Origin: an uncultured bacterium
GTDB lineage: Bacteria; Nitrospirota; Thermodesulfovibrionia; Thermodesulfovibrionales; CALJEL01
Assembly (NCBI GenBank): GCA_938074335.1
Contig: CALJEL010000037.1
Span: 1 to 32,845 of the forward strand
Length of the DNA: 32,845 bases
Reading direction: 5' to 3'
Part shown: piece by piece, positions 16,818 through 25,333 of the stretch
Position numbering within the stretch: the stretch's first letter is position 1
How the letters are laid out: every line of letters begins with the position of its first letter
Notes under the pieces: model-generated
Databases searched by the model: none
The model's input: only the letters and a program-made list of their open reading frames with translations
Told to the model about the DNA's origin: nothing
Made by a program: the position numbers and the translations under genes

Positions 16818-17206
16818 ATCTGGCCCTCCTCTTCTTTTGGTGCGATATGACAATCCCAGCAATAAGGCTTCACACCTGCATAATTATGACACTCATCACA
16901 GAACTTCTTTTTATTAGAATGGCACTTCATGCATGTGTTCTGAAGGCTGACTGTGAATTCCTTACCCTCACTATTTACATAAACCCTTGTTCCATCTCTT
17001 AAGGCAGCGTCCCTCCACTGATTTAAGAGCTTCATATGCTCTCGCTTCATGAATTCCTTTGGCTCAACGCACTTTTTTTCCACAAGCTTCTGTATTTCAG
17101 GGGTATCAAGTTTTGGCTCGGGTTTTTTTGCCTTTCCAGCGCTCCAGAATGGATAGGTTACTATCACGATAAAAGCCACTATCCCTATGTAAACATATCT
17201 CTTCAT
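16814..17206 (-). CDS. dsrJ: DsrJ, triheme cytochrome c of DsrMKJOP
   Basis: A 130-residue protein with an N-terminal membrane anchor or uncleaved signal (YIGIVAFIVIVTYPFWSAG) and three C-x2-C-H heme sites close together at the C-terminus: CMKCH (92-96), CDECH (103-107) and CWDCH (116-120). This is the DsrJ arrangement known from sulfate reducers and purple sulfur bacteria. It faces the periplasm. The start overlaps the dsrK stop by four bases. Confidence 0.94.
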   Translation of the reverse strand: MKRYVYIGIVAFIVIVTYPFWSAGKAKKPEPKLDTPEIQKLVEKKCVEPKEFMKREHMKLLNQWRDAALRDGTRVYVNSEGKEFTVSLQNTCMKCHSNKKKFCDECHNYAGVKPYCWDCHIAPKEEEGQI

Positions 17207-18819
17207 TCTTCTTTTGCCTCCTTTCCTGGAAGAGGCTCACCACGCATATCCAGGGTCCTCTCTTTCTCGCCCTTCATCACAAGGGCATTCCCCACAAGTT
17301 CATGAACTCCCATTACTGTAACTCCAGGAACCCAGTAATCCATGAGGGGCTGAAGTGCTGCCCTGTCAATGGCACACATATTGGCAAGGACATTCACTCC
17401 ATATTTCTCATTCACATGTTTTACTGCCATTGCCCTTGGAAAACCTCCGCGCATCCTGAGTTCCATGTTCTCCGAGGCATTCAATCCTGAGCCACTTCCA
17501 CAGCAGAATGTCCTTTCCCTTATTGTATTGTCAGGCATTTCATAAAAGTTTTTAACTACATTTTTTATGACAAATCTTGGTTCTTCAAATATGCCCATTC
17601 CCCTTGAGGTATTACAGGAGTCATGCCAGGTAACAACAAGGTGGTCAGTTCTACTTGTGTCAAGATTCAGTTTTCCATGTTTTATCAGGTCTGCAGTAAA
17701 CTCCACAACATGGACAAGTTTTGAATATCTTGCATGTTCAAACCTTGTACCTGTTATGGGTGATACCGGAACCTGAAGATTATCTGGAGGCTCCCAGAAT
17801 GTGGGAAGGTACTGATTCCATATCCTCCACATATGACCGCATTCGCCGCCAAGAATCCATTTAACACCAAGCCTCTTTGCCTCTGAATAAATCTTGTAGG
17901 TTAGTCTTTTTGCCATTTCCATGGATGTGAAAAATCCAAAGTTACCTCCCTCAGAGGCATAGGTACTCCAGGTATAGTCAAGCCCGATCTCATGAAAGAG
18001 CATGAGATAACCCATACAGGTATAAACACCAGGAACACCGAAGAGGTCGCCTGAGGGTGTTATAAACAATATCTCAGCACCCTTTCTGTTGAAGGATGGC
18101 TCTATCCTTATGCCCGTGATATTTTCTATATCATCAAGCATAAACTCTATGTTGCTCTTTATTGTATGAGGTTCAAGGCCAAGGTGATTTCCCTTCCAGT
18201 AGCAATTGGCAACAGGTCCTGCGATCCATCCAAGCTGAAGACCAAGAAGATTAAGTATCTCTCTGGCTATGATGGTCACCTCTGCTGTGTCTATTCCATA
18301 GGGACAGTAGAGAGAGCACCTTCTACATTCTGTGCACTGATAGAAATAATACCACCATTCTTTTATGATCTCAGGTGTAAGCTCCCTTGCACCTGCTATG
18401 CTTCCAAGGATCTTGCCTGATGGAGTGAAGTATCTTCTGTAAATTGAACGCATGAGCTCTGCCCTCAGGACAGGCATGTTATTTGGATCACCTGAGCCAA
18501 GGAAGAAATGGCACTTATCTGCACAGGCACCGCATCTCACACATATGTCCATAAAGACATGGAATGAACGAAATCTTATAAGCCTCTCTCTTATAGCCTC
18601 AAGCACCTGTTCCTTCCAGTCAGCCGGGAGTTTCCAGTCCTCATCCTTAGGTGACCATTCCCTTATGTAGGGATAGTCAACTGCCTCAAGGTCTTTCTTC
18701 TTTGCTGGATGGCAGTACATACCTTCCCTTAATTCAACCTTGAGGTTCCTCCAGTCTGTCTTTGGAGGTCTGAAGTCTATTGTCTGCATTAATTCCTGTG
18801 GTTTTGGTAGTTTTGCCAT
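17203..18819 (-). CDS. dsrK: DsrK, HdrD-like catalytic subunit of DsrMKJOP
   Basis: A 538-residue cytoplasmic iron-sulfur protein. Two ferredoxin clusters are visible (CVRCGACADKCHFF and CTECRRCSLYCPYG), then two CCG-type domains with WHDSCN, FCCGSGSGLNASENMELRMRGG and NVLANMCAIDRA, which in heterodisulfide reductase HdrD hold the noncubane cluster that handles disulfides. In this complex it is the proposed site where the DsrC trisulfide or disulfide is reduced. It starts four bases after dsrM ends and overlaps dsrJ by four. Confidence 0.95.
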   Translation of the reverse strand: MAKLPKPQELMQTIDFRPPKTDWRNLKVELREGMYCHPAKKKDLEAVDYPYIREWSPKDEDWKLPADWKEQVLEAIRERLIRFRSFHVFMDICVRCGACADKCHFFLGSGDPNNMPVLRAELMRSIYRRYFTPSGKILGSIAGARELTPEIIKEWWYYFYQCTECRRCSLYCPYGIDTAEVTIIAREILNLLGLQLGWIAGPVANCYWKGNHLGLEPHTIKSNIEFMLDDIENITGIRIEPSFNRKGAEILFITPSGDLFGVPGVYTCMGYLMLFHEIGLDYTWSTYASEGGNFGFFTSMEMAKRLTYKIYSEAKRLGVKWILGGECGHMWRIWNQYLPTFWEPPDNLQVPVSPITGTRFEHARYSKLVHVVEFTADLIKHGKLNLDTSRTDHLVVTWHDSCNTSRGMGIFEEPRFVIKNVVKNFYEMPDNTIRERTFCCGSGSGLNASENMELRMRGGFPRAMAVKHVNEKYGVNVLANMCAIDRAALQPLMDYWVPGVTVMGVHELVGNALVMKGEKERTLDMRGEPLPGKEAKEE

Positions 18820-18823
18820 GGCC

Positions 18824-19819
18824 TCACTCCTTTTCTACAGGGATTCCAGATGCCTTCATCTTGTCCCTGAATTCATTTTCATATTCTTCATAATGATGGA
18901 CCTTTACAGGATAATCCCAGGGATTTACATGTCTCTTTACCCTGAGATTGTTTGCCATATTCCTTGTAGGACTCATAAAGATACCGCCGAGGTGCATGAG
19001 CTTACTGAAGGGGAAGTAAGCAAGTAATGCGCTTACAAGGAATAAATGAATATAAAATATCGTATCAATCTTTTCCTTCTCAGGTATCTGAGGGCTAAAT
19101 GTCATAAGACTCAAGAGTAAGGTCTTTACAGCCACAATATCAGTCTTTGTGAAATATCTCATTATCACGCCTGTGGTGGCAATGGCTATTATGAGAAAAA
19201 GGGGGAAATAGTCAGCAGGAAGGGATATATAACGAACCTGTGGTATATACCATCTCCTGAGGAAAAGATATACTCCAGCGCCAATCAGTACCACACCGGT
19301 CATCATCAAGCGGGGATGACCAATCTGGAAAAATCCGTCAAGGCTTTCAAGAAAATGTACATAACCGGGAACAGGTTCTATAAAGAGCCTCATATGCCTG
19401 ATAAGAACTATAAAGAATGCCCAGTGAAATGCCATCGCCCCTATCCAGAGCCACTTTGAGGAGCCATGAACCAGCTTTGTACCAACTATCTCACTCCTTG
19501 TGTTTCTGAAAAGTGAACGCATAAGAAATATCTCAAGGACCATCCTTCCAATTACACCTGTACCTGTTGCAGGATTGTCAAGCCTGCTCCATTTGATCCA
19601 TGGAAAAGACCTCTGCTGGCCTCCTGTAGTCGGTATCCTGAATGGCACATAGGAACGAGCCCATTTAAGAAGTTTCCAGAGAAAACCAAGAATAAAGATA
19701 CCGATAGCAATATAGGGAATAACTATTCCAAACAGAGGAGTTAAACCAGCAGGACCTGAACCTGCATAGGCAATCAAAAGAAGAACTATTACCAGCAAAA
19801 GAGAGCCTATTATCCTCAT
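18824..19819 (-). CDS. dsrM: DsrM, cytochrome b subunit of DsrMKJOP
   Basis: A 331-residue membrane protein of the NarI/DsrM type, with about six helices. Candidate heme b histidines sit in AMAFHWAFFIVLIRHMRLF and FYIHLFLVSALLAYFPFSKLMHLGG. It transfers electrons from menaquinol to DsrK. AGAGGTAGG precedes the ATG. It follows the RsbRD-like gene by 39 bp. Length and order M-K-J-O-P match known clusters. Confidence 0.93.
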   Translation of the reverse strand: MRIIGSLLLVIVLLLIAYAGSGPAGLTPLFGIVIPYIAIGIFILGFLWKLLKWARSYVPFRIPTTGGQQRSFPWIKWSRLDNPATGTGVIGRMVLEIFLMRSLFRNTRSEIVGTKLVHGSSKWLWIGAMAFHWAFFIVLIRHMRLFIEPVPGYVHFLESLDGFFQIGHPRLMMTGVVLIGAGVYLFLRRWYIPQVRYISLPADYFPLFLIIAIATTGVIMRYFTKTDIVAVKTLLLSLMTFSPQIPEKEKIDTIFYIHLFLVSALLAYFPFSKLMHLGGIFMSPTRNMANNLRVKRHVNPWDYPVKVHHYEEYENEFRDKMKASGIPVEKE

Positions 19820-19858
19820 CTTTACCTACCTCTTTTAAAGATTTTTTATTAATTTATT

Positions 19859-20362
19859 TTATTCAGGATATTCCTTTAATATGTTTACCTTCTTGAGAAT
19901 CCAGGCTGTCATGTTCCTGAGCTCATTAACCTTCACCTCATTCAACCTCTCCCGTGATTCCATGTAGATATCAAAGAGTCTTAAGGCAAGAAGATCAATC
20001 TCTGAAGAGAAGACCAGAAACTCCTCCATAAGACCTTTATCATGATGTGCGCACAATTCTTTATGGATTATATTTTTCAAGGCAAAGATGAAACCAACTG
20101 CCTGAGAGGGTTTAAATTCCTGAATTGCCCTTAATTTTATAAAGGTATCAAGGGAACCATTCAGGTCTTTTTTATGGAGGAGATGGTCAAAGAGACCCTC
20201 CAAACCCTCAAAGAGCGTAAAGCCAAGTGGATTATCAAATCTATCCTTCTTTATATCACTTATAAATTCTCTTCCCTCGAAAGGATATTCCTCCAGCAAT
20301 CTCTGGAACCAACTCTCAAGAATCAGGGGTCTCTTCTCTTCAAGAAATCTCTTTAATTCCAT
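19859..20362 (-). CDS. RsbRD N-terminal-domain-like protein
   Basis: A 167-residue all-helical protein (FLEEKRPLILESWFQRLLEEYP at the start, FKPSQAVGFIFALKNIIHKEL in the middle) without signal or membrane segments. Helical proteins of this kind, annotated as RsbRD N-terminal domain proteins, occur just upstream of dsrM in sulfate reducers. A sensory or assembly role is possible; no catalytic residues are visible. It lies between dsrC (34 bp) and dsrM (39 bp), so it is co-transcribed with the complex. Confidence 0.75.
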   Translation of the reverse strand: MELKRFLEEKRPLILESWFQRLLEEYPFEGREFISDIKKDRFDNPLGFTLFEGLEGLFDHLLHKKDLNGSLDTFIKLRAIQEFKPSQAVGFIFALKNIIHKELCAHHDKGLMEEFLVFSSEIDLLALRLFDIYMESRERLNEVKVNELRNMTAWILKKVNILKEYPE

Positions 20363-20396
20363 TAACAGCCACTCTGTATAGAGGCTTTACCTTTCC

Positions 20397-20738
20397 TTAT
20401 ACGCAACCAGTAGGTTTTGGAAGTCCAGCATATCTACAGGCTTGTTTTGCCGGTCCATCTGGAAAGAGCTGATAGAGATACTTTGTATTTCCCTTATCAG
20501 GACCCATGACCTTACCAACTTCCTTAACGAGTATCTTGATCATAGGTGCGATCTGGTATTTCTGATAATAGTCTCTCAGAAAATTGATGATCTCCCAGTG
20601 GGCATCTGTAAGTGTTATACCATCCTTTCCAGCCATATACTCCGCAAGTTCTTTTGACCAGTCATTAAGGTTAACAAGATAACCATCCTCATCAACCTCA
20701 ATCTGTTTACCCTGAAATTCTATTGAGGGCATATCCAT
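20397..20738 (-). CDS. dsrC: DsrC, sulfur-carrier protein of dissimilatory sulfite reduction
   Basis: A 113-residue DsrC with the full C-terminal arm: AKQACRYAGLPKPTGCV places both redox cysteines at 101 and 112, ten residues apart, as required to form the DsrC trisulfide. The core (DEDGYLVNLNDWSKELAEYMA, LTDAHWEIINFLRDYYQKY, PMIKILVKEV) is typical. It presents sulfur from DsrAB to DsrK. It is the first gene of the transcript; AAGGAGG stands 8 bases before the ATG, with a palindrome and promoter upstream. Confidence 0.97.
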   Translation of the reverse strand: MDMPSIEFQGKQIEVDEDGYLVNLNDWSKELAEYMAGKDGITLTDAHWEIINFLRDYYQKYQIAPMIKILVKEVGKVMGPDKGNTKYLYQLFPDGPAKQACRYAGLPKPTGCV

Positions 20739-20758
20739 ACCTCCTTTTTAATTTTTTT

Positions 20759-20775
20759 TGACAGTAATACTGTCA
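20759..20775 (-). promoter_or_regulatory. Perfect 17-bp palindrome in the dsrC leader (candidate operator)
   Basis: TGACAGTA-A-TACTGTCA is an 8-1-8 perfect palindrome ending about 20 bases before the dsrC start, just upstream of the Shine-Dalgarno. It could be an operator for a dimeric regulator, or an RNA hairpin next to the ribosome binding site. It does not match the FNR or Rex consensus well, and no T run follows it on the minus strand, so it is not a terminator of that transcript. Confidence 0.55.
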
Positions 20776-20844
20776 TTCCTGAAAATCTAAAGTTATAACT
20801 TTAAGTTTCTTTACTATAGAAGTTAAAATGATTTTGTGTCATAG

Positions 20845-20874
20845 TATATACAATATAAATTCTTTTCTGGTCAA
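20845..20874 (-). promoter_or_regulatory. Sigma70-like promoter of the dsrC-dsrMKJOP transcript
   Basis: On the minus strand TTGACC (20874-20869) and TATATA (20850-20845) are spaced by 18 bp. Transcription would start near 20838, giving a leader of about 100 bases that contains the palindrome. Confidence 0.55.
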
Positions 20875-20927
20875 ATAAAAAAAATTAATTCATATATGAT
20901 TATCATTTATTCCATTTATTATATTTA

Positions 20928-21917
20928 TTATATTAAAATCTTCACAAAAATCATACGCCTCGCTGTTACCGAACCACTTATACTGGAAAGACGGTTCATA
21001 TAGGGCTCGTATATCAAAAATTTAATAAGATAATCCTTTCCTTCCTCAAGACTGATGGCTTTATTATAATCACCTTTACATAAAATGGCAAGACTATCCA
21101 TCAATACCTCACCAAGTGCCCTACCAGAGGGGTCATAGGCATAAAGGGCTCCACATCTACATCTACCACCAAGGACATCGGCAAGACCATTCTTAAGCTC
21201 ACCTGGCCTATCAACAGGAGAATCACAAAAGGGACATCTCATGGTTTGTCTGTCAGTATACGGAATATCTTCATGAGAAAATAGGCCTTCCCTTTCTTCA
21301 ATAATCCTGCCTGTCCTTTTGCAGATTATAAGTTCAGAAAAAGACATACCCTTTAGTTTGCCATTCTCATATATAATAACTTTAATATCACCGGGCTCAT
21401 TACTTTTAAATTCTTCACCCATCTTACATAAAGCCCATTTCGCATAAAATCTCAACACTATATCAGTATCATTCCCTGCAATCAACCTGAGATAAGGAGA
21501 GGTAAACTCAACAAGCTCAGGTGCAACCTCACCTATCCTTCCCATCGCCCAAATAATTCCCTTTCTTAAGAACTCCTCATCCATAAAAGACCAGAGTATC
21601 CTCGGGATATCATGATACCTTGATGGATCATTCCTCACAATCTCACCAATAATCTCAGGAGAGCTCCAGCCAATGCCACCAGCTTCATCCCTTATACTCC
21701 AGAGGAGTCTTCTTATAATCTCTTTACCAAAATCAGGCTTTTCCTCTGATGCGAGATATACAATCCTGCCTATGGCCTCTATACTCCTCCAGGCGATCTC
21801 CTGAGTCTTGTCATAAGACAGGGATATAAGGGTCCTTACAATCCTGCCTGGCTCGCCAAGCTCAGCAATCCTGTCAAACTCTCCTTTAAGAAGATATTCT
21901 TTTATCTTTTCTTTCAA
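20928..21917 (-). CDS. HEAT-repeat protein with zinc ribbon (DVU0298-like)
   Basis: A 329-residue protein. The first 180 residues are helical HEAT-like pairs (IAWRSIEAIGRIVYLASEE, GGIGWSSPEIIGEIVRND, FLRKGIIWAMGRIGEVAPEL, LRFYAKWALCKMGEEF). The C-terminal part has CPFCDSPVDRP and GGRCRCGALYAYDPSGRALGEVLMD, a four-cysteine zinc ribbon. The architecture matches the DVU0298-type proteins of sulfate reducers, a family of unknown role; the assignment is from memory. It follows the DsrE-like gene by eight bases. The last residues run into the AT-rich dsrC control region. Confidence 0.7.
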   Translation of the reverse strand: MKEKIKEYLLKGEFDRIAELGEPGRIVRTLISLSYDKTQEIAWRSIEAIGRIVYLASEEKPDFGKEIIRRLLWSIRDEAGGIGWSSPEIIGEIVRNDPSRYHDIPRILWSFMDEEFLRKGIIWAMGRIGEVAPELVEFTSPYLRLIAGNDTDIVLRFYAKWALCKMGEEFKSNEPGDIKVIIYENGKLKGMSFSELIICKRTGRIIEEREGLFSHEDIPYTDRQTMRCPFCDSPVDRPGELKNGLADVLGGRCRCGALYAYDPSGRALGEVLMDSLAILCKGDYNKAISLEEGKDYLIKFLIYEPYMNRLSSISGSVTARRMIFVKILI

Positions 21918-21925
21918 GGTATCAC

Positions 21926-22297
21926 CTATGGCTTGATATAGGCATATCCCTCAGCCTGTCTCTTTACGAGTTCCGTCATCCCAGCAGGTATCACCTCTAC
22001 GAAGGAAGGAAGTTCTTTTTCATCAATATTATTTGCTCTGAGGGCATTCCTGCATGCAAGGAATCTTACACCTCTTTTTGAAAGCTCCTCCATTTTTTTT
22101 AAAACATCCATAACTCCCGGAAGACATGCACCAGAACCCTGCTCAGGACAGGAGATATAACCCTTCACGCCAGCTCCATTACTGACAACAATAACATTAA
22201 TATTTGAATCACCAACATCATTTAAAAGATTAATGATATTGCCTATTGCCACAGACCACCTTTCTACCTCATTTACATGTATGAGACATTTAAGCAT
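21926..22297 (-). CDS. DsrE/DsrF-like family protein
   Basis: A 123-residue single-domain protein with the DsrE fold pattern: MLKCLIHVNEVERWSVAIGNIINLL, INVIVVSNGAGVKGY, LSKRGVRFLACRNALRANNI and FVEVIPAGMTELVKRQAEGYAYIKP. The Cys in FLACRNAL occupies the place of the reactive Cys in DsrE-type sulfurtransferases; two further cysteines sit in ISCPEQGSGACLPG. It is not part of a DsrEFH set, which marks sulfur oxidisers. It overlaps the CbiA/DsrN gene by eight bases. Confidence 0.78.
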   Translation of the reverse strand: MLKCLIHVNEVERWSVAIGNIINLLNDVGDSNINVIVVSNGAGVKGYISCPEQGSGACLPGVMDVLKKMEELSKRGVRFLACRNALRANNIDEKELPSFVEVIPAGMTELVKRQAEGYAYIKP

Positions 22298-23684
22298 TTA
22301 TCTTCCTCCTGCTTTTATATTCAATGGCTTTTTTTATCAAACCCGCTGCCCATTCAGGTGTTCCATAGACATGTACATGCGTATAGGTAGCAAGGACATT
22401 CTTATAGCTGATTCCATCCTTTTTATTAATTATACCATCACCCCTTTTCATGGTAAAAGAGAGATTGAGCTCGCCATGCACAGCAGGTCTTGAATAATGA
22501 AACTCATGACCTTTTAAAATAAGACCTGAGGGGTAAAAAGGATTTGTACCGCTTACCTCAAGCAGTGTGTAACCGTGAGATTGGGGTCTCTCATTCATGA
22601 TAAAACTTAGAGGAATCACACCTGCCATTGGATAGCTCCTGCCTTTATAAATAATCTCCTTCCCCAGATACATCATGCCTCCGCATTCAGCATAAACAGG
22701 AAGACCATCCTCAATGAGATCCTTAAGGCTTCCTATAAATTCTTTATTCTCAGAAAGCTGAACAGCATTTGTCTCAGGAAAACCACCACCAATGTAAAGG
22801 GCATCTATTTCAGGAAGTATTCTGTCCTCAAGTGCGTTTATCTCCACAATCTCTGCACCATAATCCCTGAGTACCTCGAGATTTTCTTCGTAATAAAACT
22901 GAAAGGCAGGGTCTTTCATAACACCAATCTTTATACCTTCTACATGCCCTGATGGTTCAATGACTGGAGAAAGTCTTCTTTTATCAGACTGTAGTGCCTC
23001 CTCTTTTGCGATACCCAATATCTCTTCCATATTGAGGTATTGCTCAGCTATCTTCAATACCATTTCTATCACCTTTTTCTTCTCGGTATGTTCCTGATGG
23101 GGAAGTAGACCCATATGTCTTTCAGGAAGCTCATCCTCTGAGAGTCTTGGTATTGCCCCAAGGACAGGGATAGAGCAATATCTCTCAATAGACTGTCTGA
23201 TAATGGATTCATGCCTTTTCCCTGAAACCTGATTAAGAACAACGCCCTTTATCTTTATATCCTTGTCGAGATTCATTGCTCCAAGGACAAGGGCAGCAGC
23301 GGTACGGGTAATCTTTATACAGTCAATTATAAGTATCACTGGAAGATTCAGAAGCCTTGAAAGCCTTGCGGTGCTGTGAGTTCCTTCCACATCCATCCCA
23401 TCATAAAGTCCCCTGTTACCCTCAATTATGGATATATCTCCACCTGAATGATAGATAAAGGAATGGATAAGTCTTTCCTCTGGAATTAAATAGGAGTCAA
23501 GATTATAGCAGGGATTCTCTGCTGCCACTGAGAGCCAGCCTGCATCTATATAATCCGGTCCTTTCTTAAAAGGTATTACCTTCATACCTTTTTTATAATG
23601 AAGGTAAGAAATAATAGCAAGGGAAAGTATGGTCTTTCCACTTCCACCTCGTAAACCAGATATTACCAGTCCATGAATATCCAT
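22290..23684 (-). CDS. cbiA: CobB/CbiA-type cobyrinate a,c-diamide synthase; candidate DsrN siroheme amidase
   Basis: A 464-residue protein with an N-terminal P-loop amidoligase domain (SGLRGGSGKTILSLAI; KKGPDYIDAGWLS; IEGNRGLYDGMD) and a C-terminal class I glutamine amidotransferase domain (Cys in VYAECGGMMYLG, His in LKGHEFHYSR). The family amidates the a and c acetates of cobyrinic acid; the dsr-linked homologue DsrN is thought to amidate siroheme for sulfite reductase. Linkage to a DsrE-like gene and the dsrC cluster, and no other cobalamin gene nearby, favour DsrN, but sequence alone cannot decide. Confidence 0.88.
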   Translation of the reverse strand: MDIHGLVISGLRGGSGKTILSLAIISYLHYKKGMKVIPFKKGPDYIDAGWLSVAAENPCYNLDSYLIPEERLIHSFIYHSGGDISIIEGNRGLYDGMDVEGTHSTARLSRLLNLPVILIIDCIKITRTAAALVLGAMNLDKDIKIKGVVLNQVSGKRHESIIRQSIERYCSIPVLGAIPRLSEDELPERHMGLLPHQEHTEKKKVIEMVLKIAEQYLNMEEILGIAKEEALQSDKRRLSPVIEPSGHVEGIKIGVMKDPAFQFYYEENLEVLRDYGAEIVEINALEDRILPEIDALYIGGGFPETNAVQLSENKEFIGSLKDLIEDGLPVYAECGGMMYLGKEIIYKGRSYPMAGVIPLSFIMNERPQSHGYTLLEVSGTNPFYPSGLILKGHEFHYSRPAVHGELNLSFTMKRGDGIINKKDGISYKNVLATYTHVHVYGTPEWAAGLIKKAIEYKSRRKINA

Positions 23685-23948
23685 TCTTTACCTCTCTAAT
23701 TTATGAATAGAAAATGGGCAAGCAGCCTCAAGTGCTTTATAAAGCGACAATTTTTATTTGTTCTGTAACAGAGAGTGTTCACCCAGAAGGTGAGCTTAAT
23801 AAGGTATAGTAAGCTTATTAATAGCATTACATTAAGGTGTCGCTGATAAACCCCTTTCGGCAGCCTGCCATTTTTATTTAAGGTTTGTTTTAACTCTTCT
23901 ATCGGCACTTTCGAGTTACCTCTAAGTGAAACTAGTCTTCAGAAAATT
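23685..23948. other. 264-bp intergenic region between bioD and cbiA
   Basis: No supported gene. It contains a copy of the dispersed intergenic repeat and several hairpins; the cbiA ribosome binding site (GAGAGGTAAAG) lies at its left edge. Confidence 0.6.
23702..23908. repeat. Dispersed intergenic repeat, copy 2
   Basis: Similar ends face each other: ATAGAAAATGG with CAAGCAGCC on the left and GGCAGCCTGCCATTTTTAT then CTATCGGCAC on the right. AGCGACA (23743-23749) pairs with TGTCGCT (23838-23844), and CTTAATAAG (23795-23803) pairs with CTTATTAA (23814-23821). ATTAAGGTGTCGC (23831-23843) is identical to 28629-28641. A 70-codon minus-strand frame here is inside the repeat and not gene-like. Confidence 0.5.
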
Positions 23949-24644
23949 TCAGGTCCTTAATAATTCTAATTTAAGATTCTTCATGGCAGTATTTATAAGG
24001 GTCTCAGCATCAAAGGACTTAAGATAGGGCACTGTACCAATAACAGGAACATCTGTAAGTCTTGAGATAACAGATGGATTTGTTTCCTCAGCAAGGGAGC
24101 CCTCTGGTGGAGCAGAGTAATTAAATATTATACCTCTTATGGTTATATCCCTTCGAAGGAGTTCATTTATTGTAAGAATAGTGTGATTAATGGTTCCAAG
24201 ACCAGGCCTTGATACAACAATCACAGGATGTCCAAGCTCCTTTATTAAATCTACAACAAGATAATCCCTTTTTATTGGAACCATTATACCACCAATGCCC
24301 TCAACAACTATGGCCTCATATCTCTTTTTTAAATATTCATAGGTCTTCTGTATTAAGGTTACATCAATCTCCACACCATCCATCTCAGCAGCAACCATTG
24401 GTGCAAGGGGTTTTTCAAGGCACAGGGGTGTCACATAATTAACAGGTTCCTCCATCTGTGCCATGTCCTTCAGGAACATACCATCTGATGGGATAAGGAC
24501 ATCACCTTCCCTGAGGGCACCTGTCTCAACTGGCTTCATGGCACAGGTCTTCAGCCCCTGCATCCTCAGGACATTTATAACAATGGCAGAGACAATTGTC
24601 TTACCTACACCTGTATCAGTACCTGTTATAAAAAAACCCTTCAT
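23949..24644 (-). CDS. bioD: Dethiobiotin synthetase
   Basis: A 231-residue ATP-dependent enzyme that closes the ureido ring of dethiobiotin with CO2. Motifs: FFITGTDTGVGKTIVSA (P-loop), AMKPVETGA (substrate Lys and Thr), VVEGIGGIMVPIKRDYLVVDL, and IVVSRPGLGTINHTILTI. Standard length. It overlaps lolD by four bases and is the last gene of the lysS-lol transcript; no other biotin gene is nearby, so the location is unusual for the pathway. Confidence 0.94.
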   Translation of the reverse strand: MKGFFITGTDTGVGKTIVSAIVINVLRMQGLKTCAMKPVETGALREGDVLIPSDGMFLKDMAQMEEPVNYVTPLCLEKPLAPMVAAEMDGVEIDVTLIQKTYEYLKKRYEAIVVEGIGGIMVPIKRDYLVVDLIKELGHPVIVVSRPGLGTINHTILTINELLRRDITIRGIIFNYSAPPEGSLAEETNPSVISRLTDVPVIGTVPYLKSFDAETLINTAMKNLKLELLRT

Positions 24645-25333
24645 GATCTTTCCTCAAAAAGCCTGCCGTCGATCATCCTTAAGATTCTTGTGCATCTCTG
24701 AGCAAGGGATATGTTATGGGTAACTATAACGAAGGTGGTACCTTTATTTCTATTTATATTTACAAGAAGCTTAAAGAGCTCCTCTCCTGTTACAGTGTCA
24801 AGATTACCTGTTGGCTCATCCGCAAGAACAATCTTTGGCTCAAGGATCAATGCCCTTGCAACAGCAACCCTCTGCTGCTCTCCTCCAGAAAGCTCTCCAG
24901 GTCTATGATCCTTTCTTTCGTATATATCGAGTTCCTTCATAAGGGATATGGCTCTATTATATAAAGTTTCAATTTCGGAACCTTGATTTCTGTAAATGAT
25001 AACAGGCATAAGGATATTTTCAAGGGCAGTGAATTCTGGAAGGAGATAATGAAACTGAAAGACGAATCCTATATGACGATTTCTCACTTTGGAGAGTTCT
25101 CTTTCTGGAAGGCTGAAGAGATCAATATCATCAAGCAGGACATTGCCCTCTGTGGGTCTGTCAAGGGTTCCAAGAATATGAAGAAAGGTGCTCTTACCAA
25201 CTCCAGAGGCACCTACAATGGCAATCATCTCTCCAGACTGAACTGAAAGATCAATTCCTTTAAGTACCCTGAGCTCGCCTGCCTGAGTAAAAAAAGATTT
25301 TTTAAGATTATTTACCTTTATCAGTGTCTTCAT
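24641..25333 (-). CDS. lolD: LolD-type ABC transporter ATPase (lipoprotein release)
   Basis: A 230-residue ABC ATPase with Walker [19 protein letters not shown]-loop [17 protein letters not shown], signature [17 protein letters not shown], Walker [14 protein letters not shown] and H-loop IVTHNISLA. The [10 protein letters not shown] motif and neighbouring LolC/E permease indicate the Lol system that extracts lipoproteins from the inner membrane. It overlaps the small membrane protein by 26 bp. Confidence 0.92.
   Translation of the reverse strand: MKTLIKVNNLKKSFFTQAGELRVLKGIDLSVQSGEMIAIVGASGVGKSTFLHILGTLDRPTEGNVLLDDIDLFSLPERELSKVRNRHIGFVFQFHYLLPEFTALENILMPVIIYRNQGSEIETLYNRAISLMKELDIYERKDHRPGELSGGEQQRVAVARALILEPKIVLADEPTGNLDTVTGEELFKLLVNINRNKGTTFVIVTHNISLAQRCTRILRMIDGRLFEERS

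Larger units (their letters stand above)
20739..20927. other. AT-rich control region of the dsrC operon
   Basis: This 189-bp region is very AT-rich and holds the minus-strand promoter and palindrome listed separately. No gene is seen. Confidence 0.6.

Noticed and set aside
21926-22297. DsrE as part of a DsrEFH sulfur-oxidation module
   Set aside because: Only one DsrE-fold gene is present, without DsrF and DsrH partners, and the neighbouring RsbRD-like and HEAT proteins fit sulfate/sulfite reducers better.
23696-23908. 70-codon minus-strand frame between cbiA and bioD
   Set aside because: It lies within the dispersed repeat, has no ribosome binding site and shares no protein-like features.
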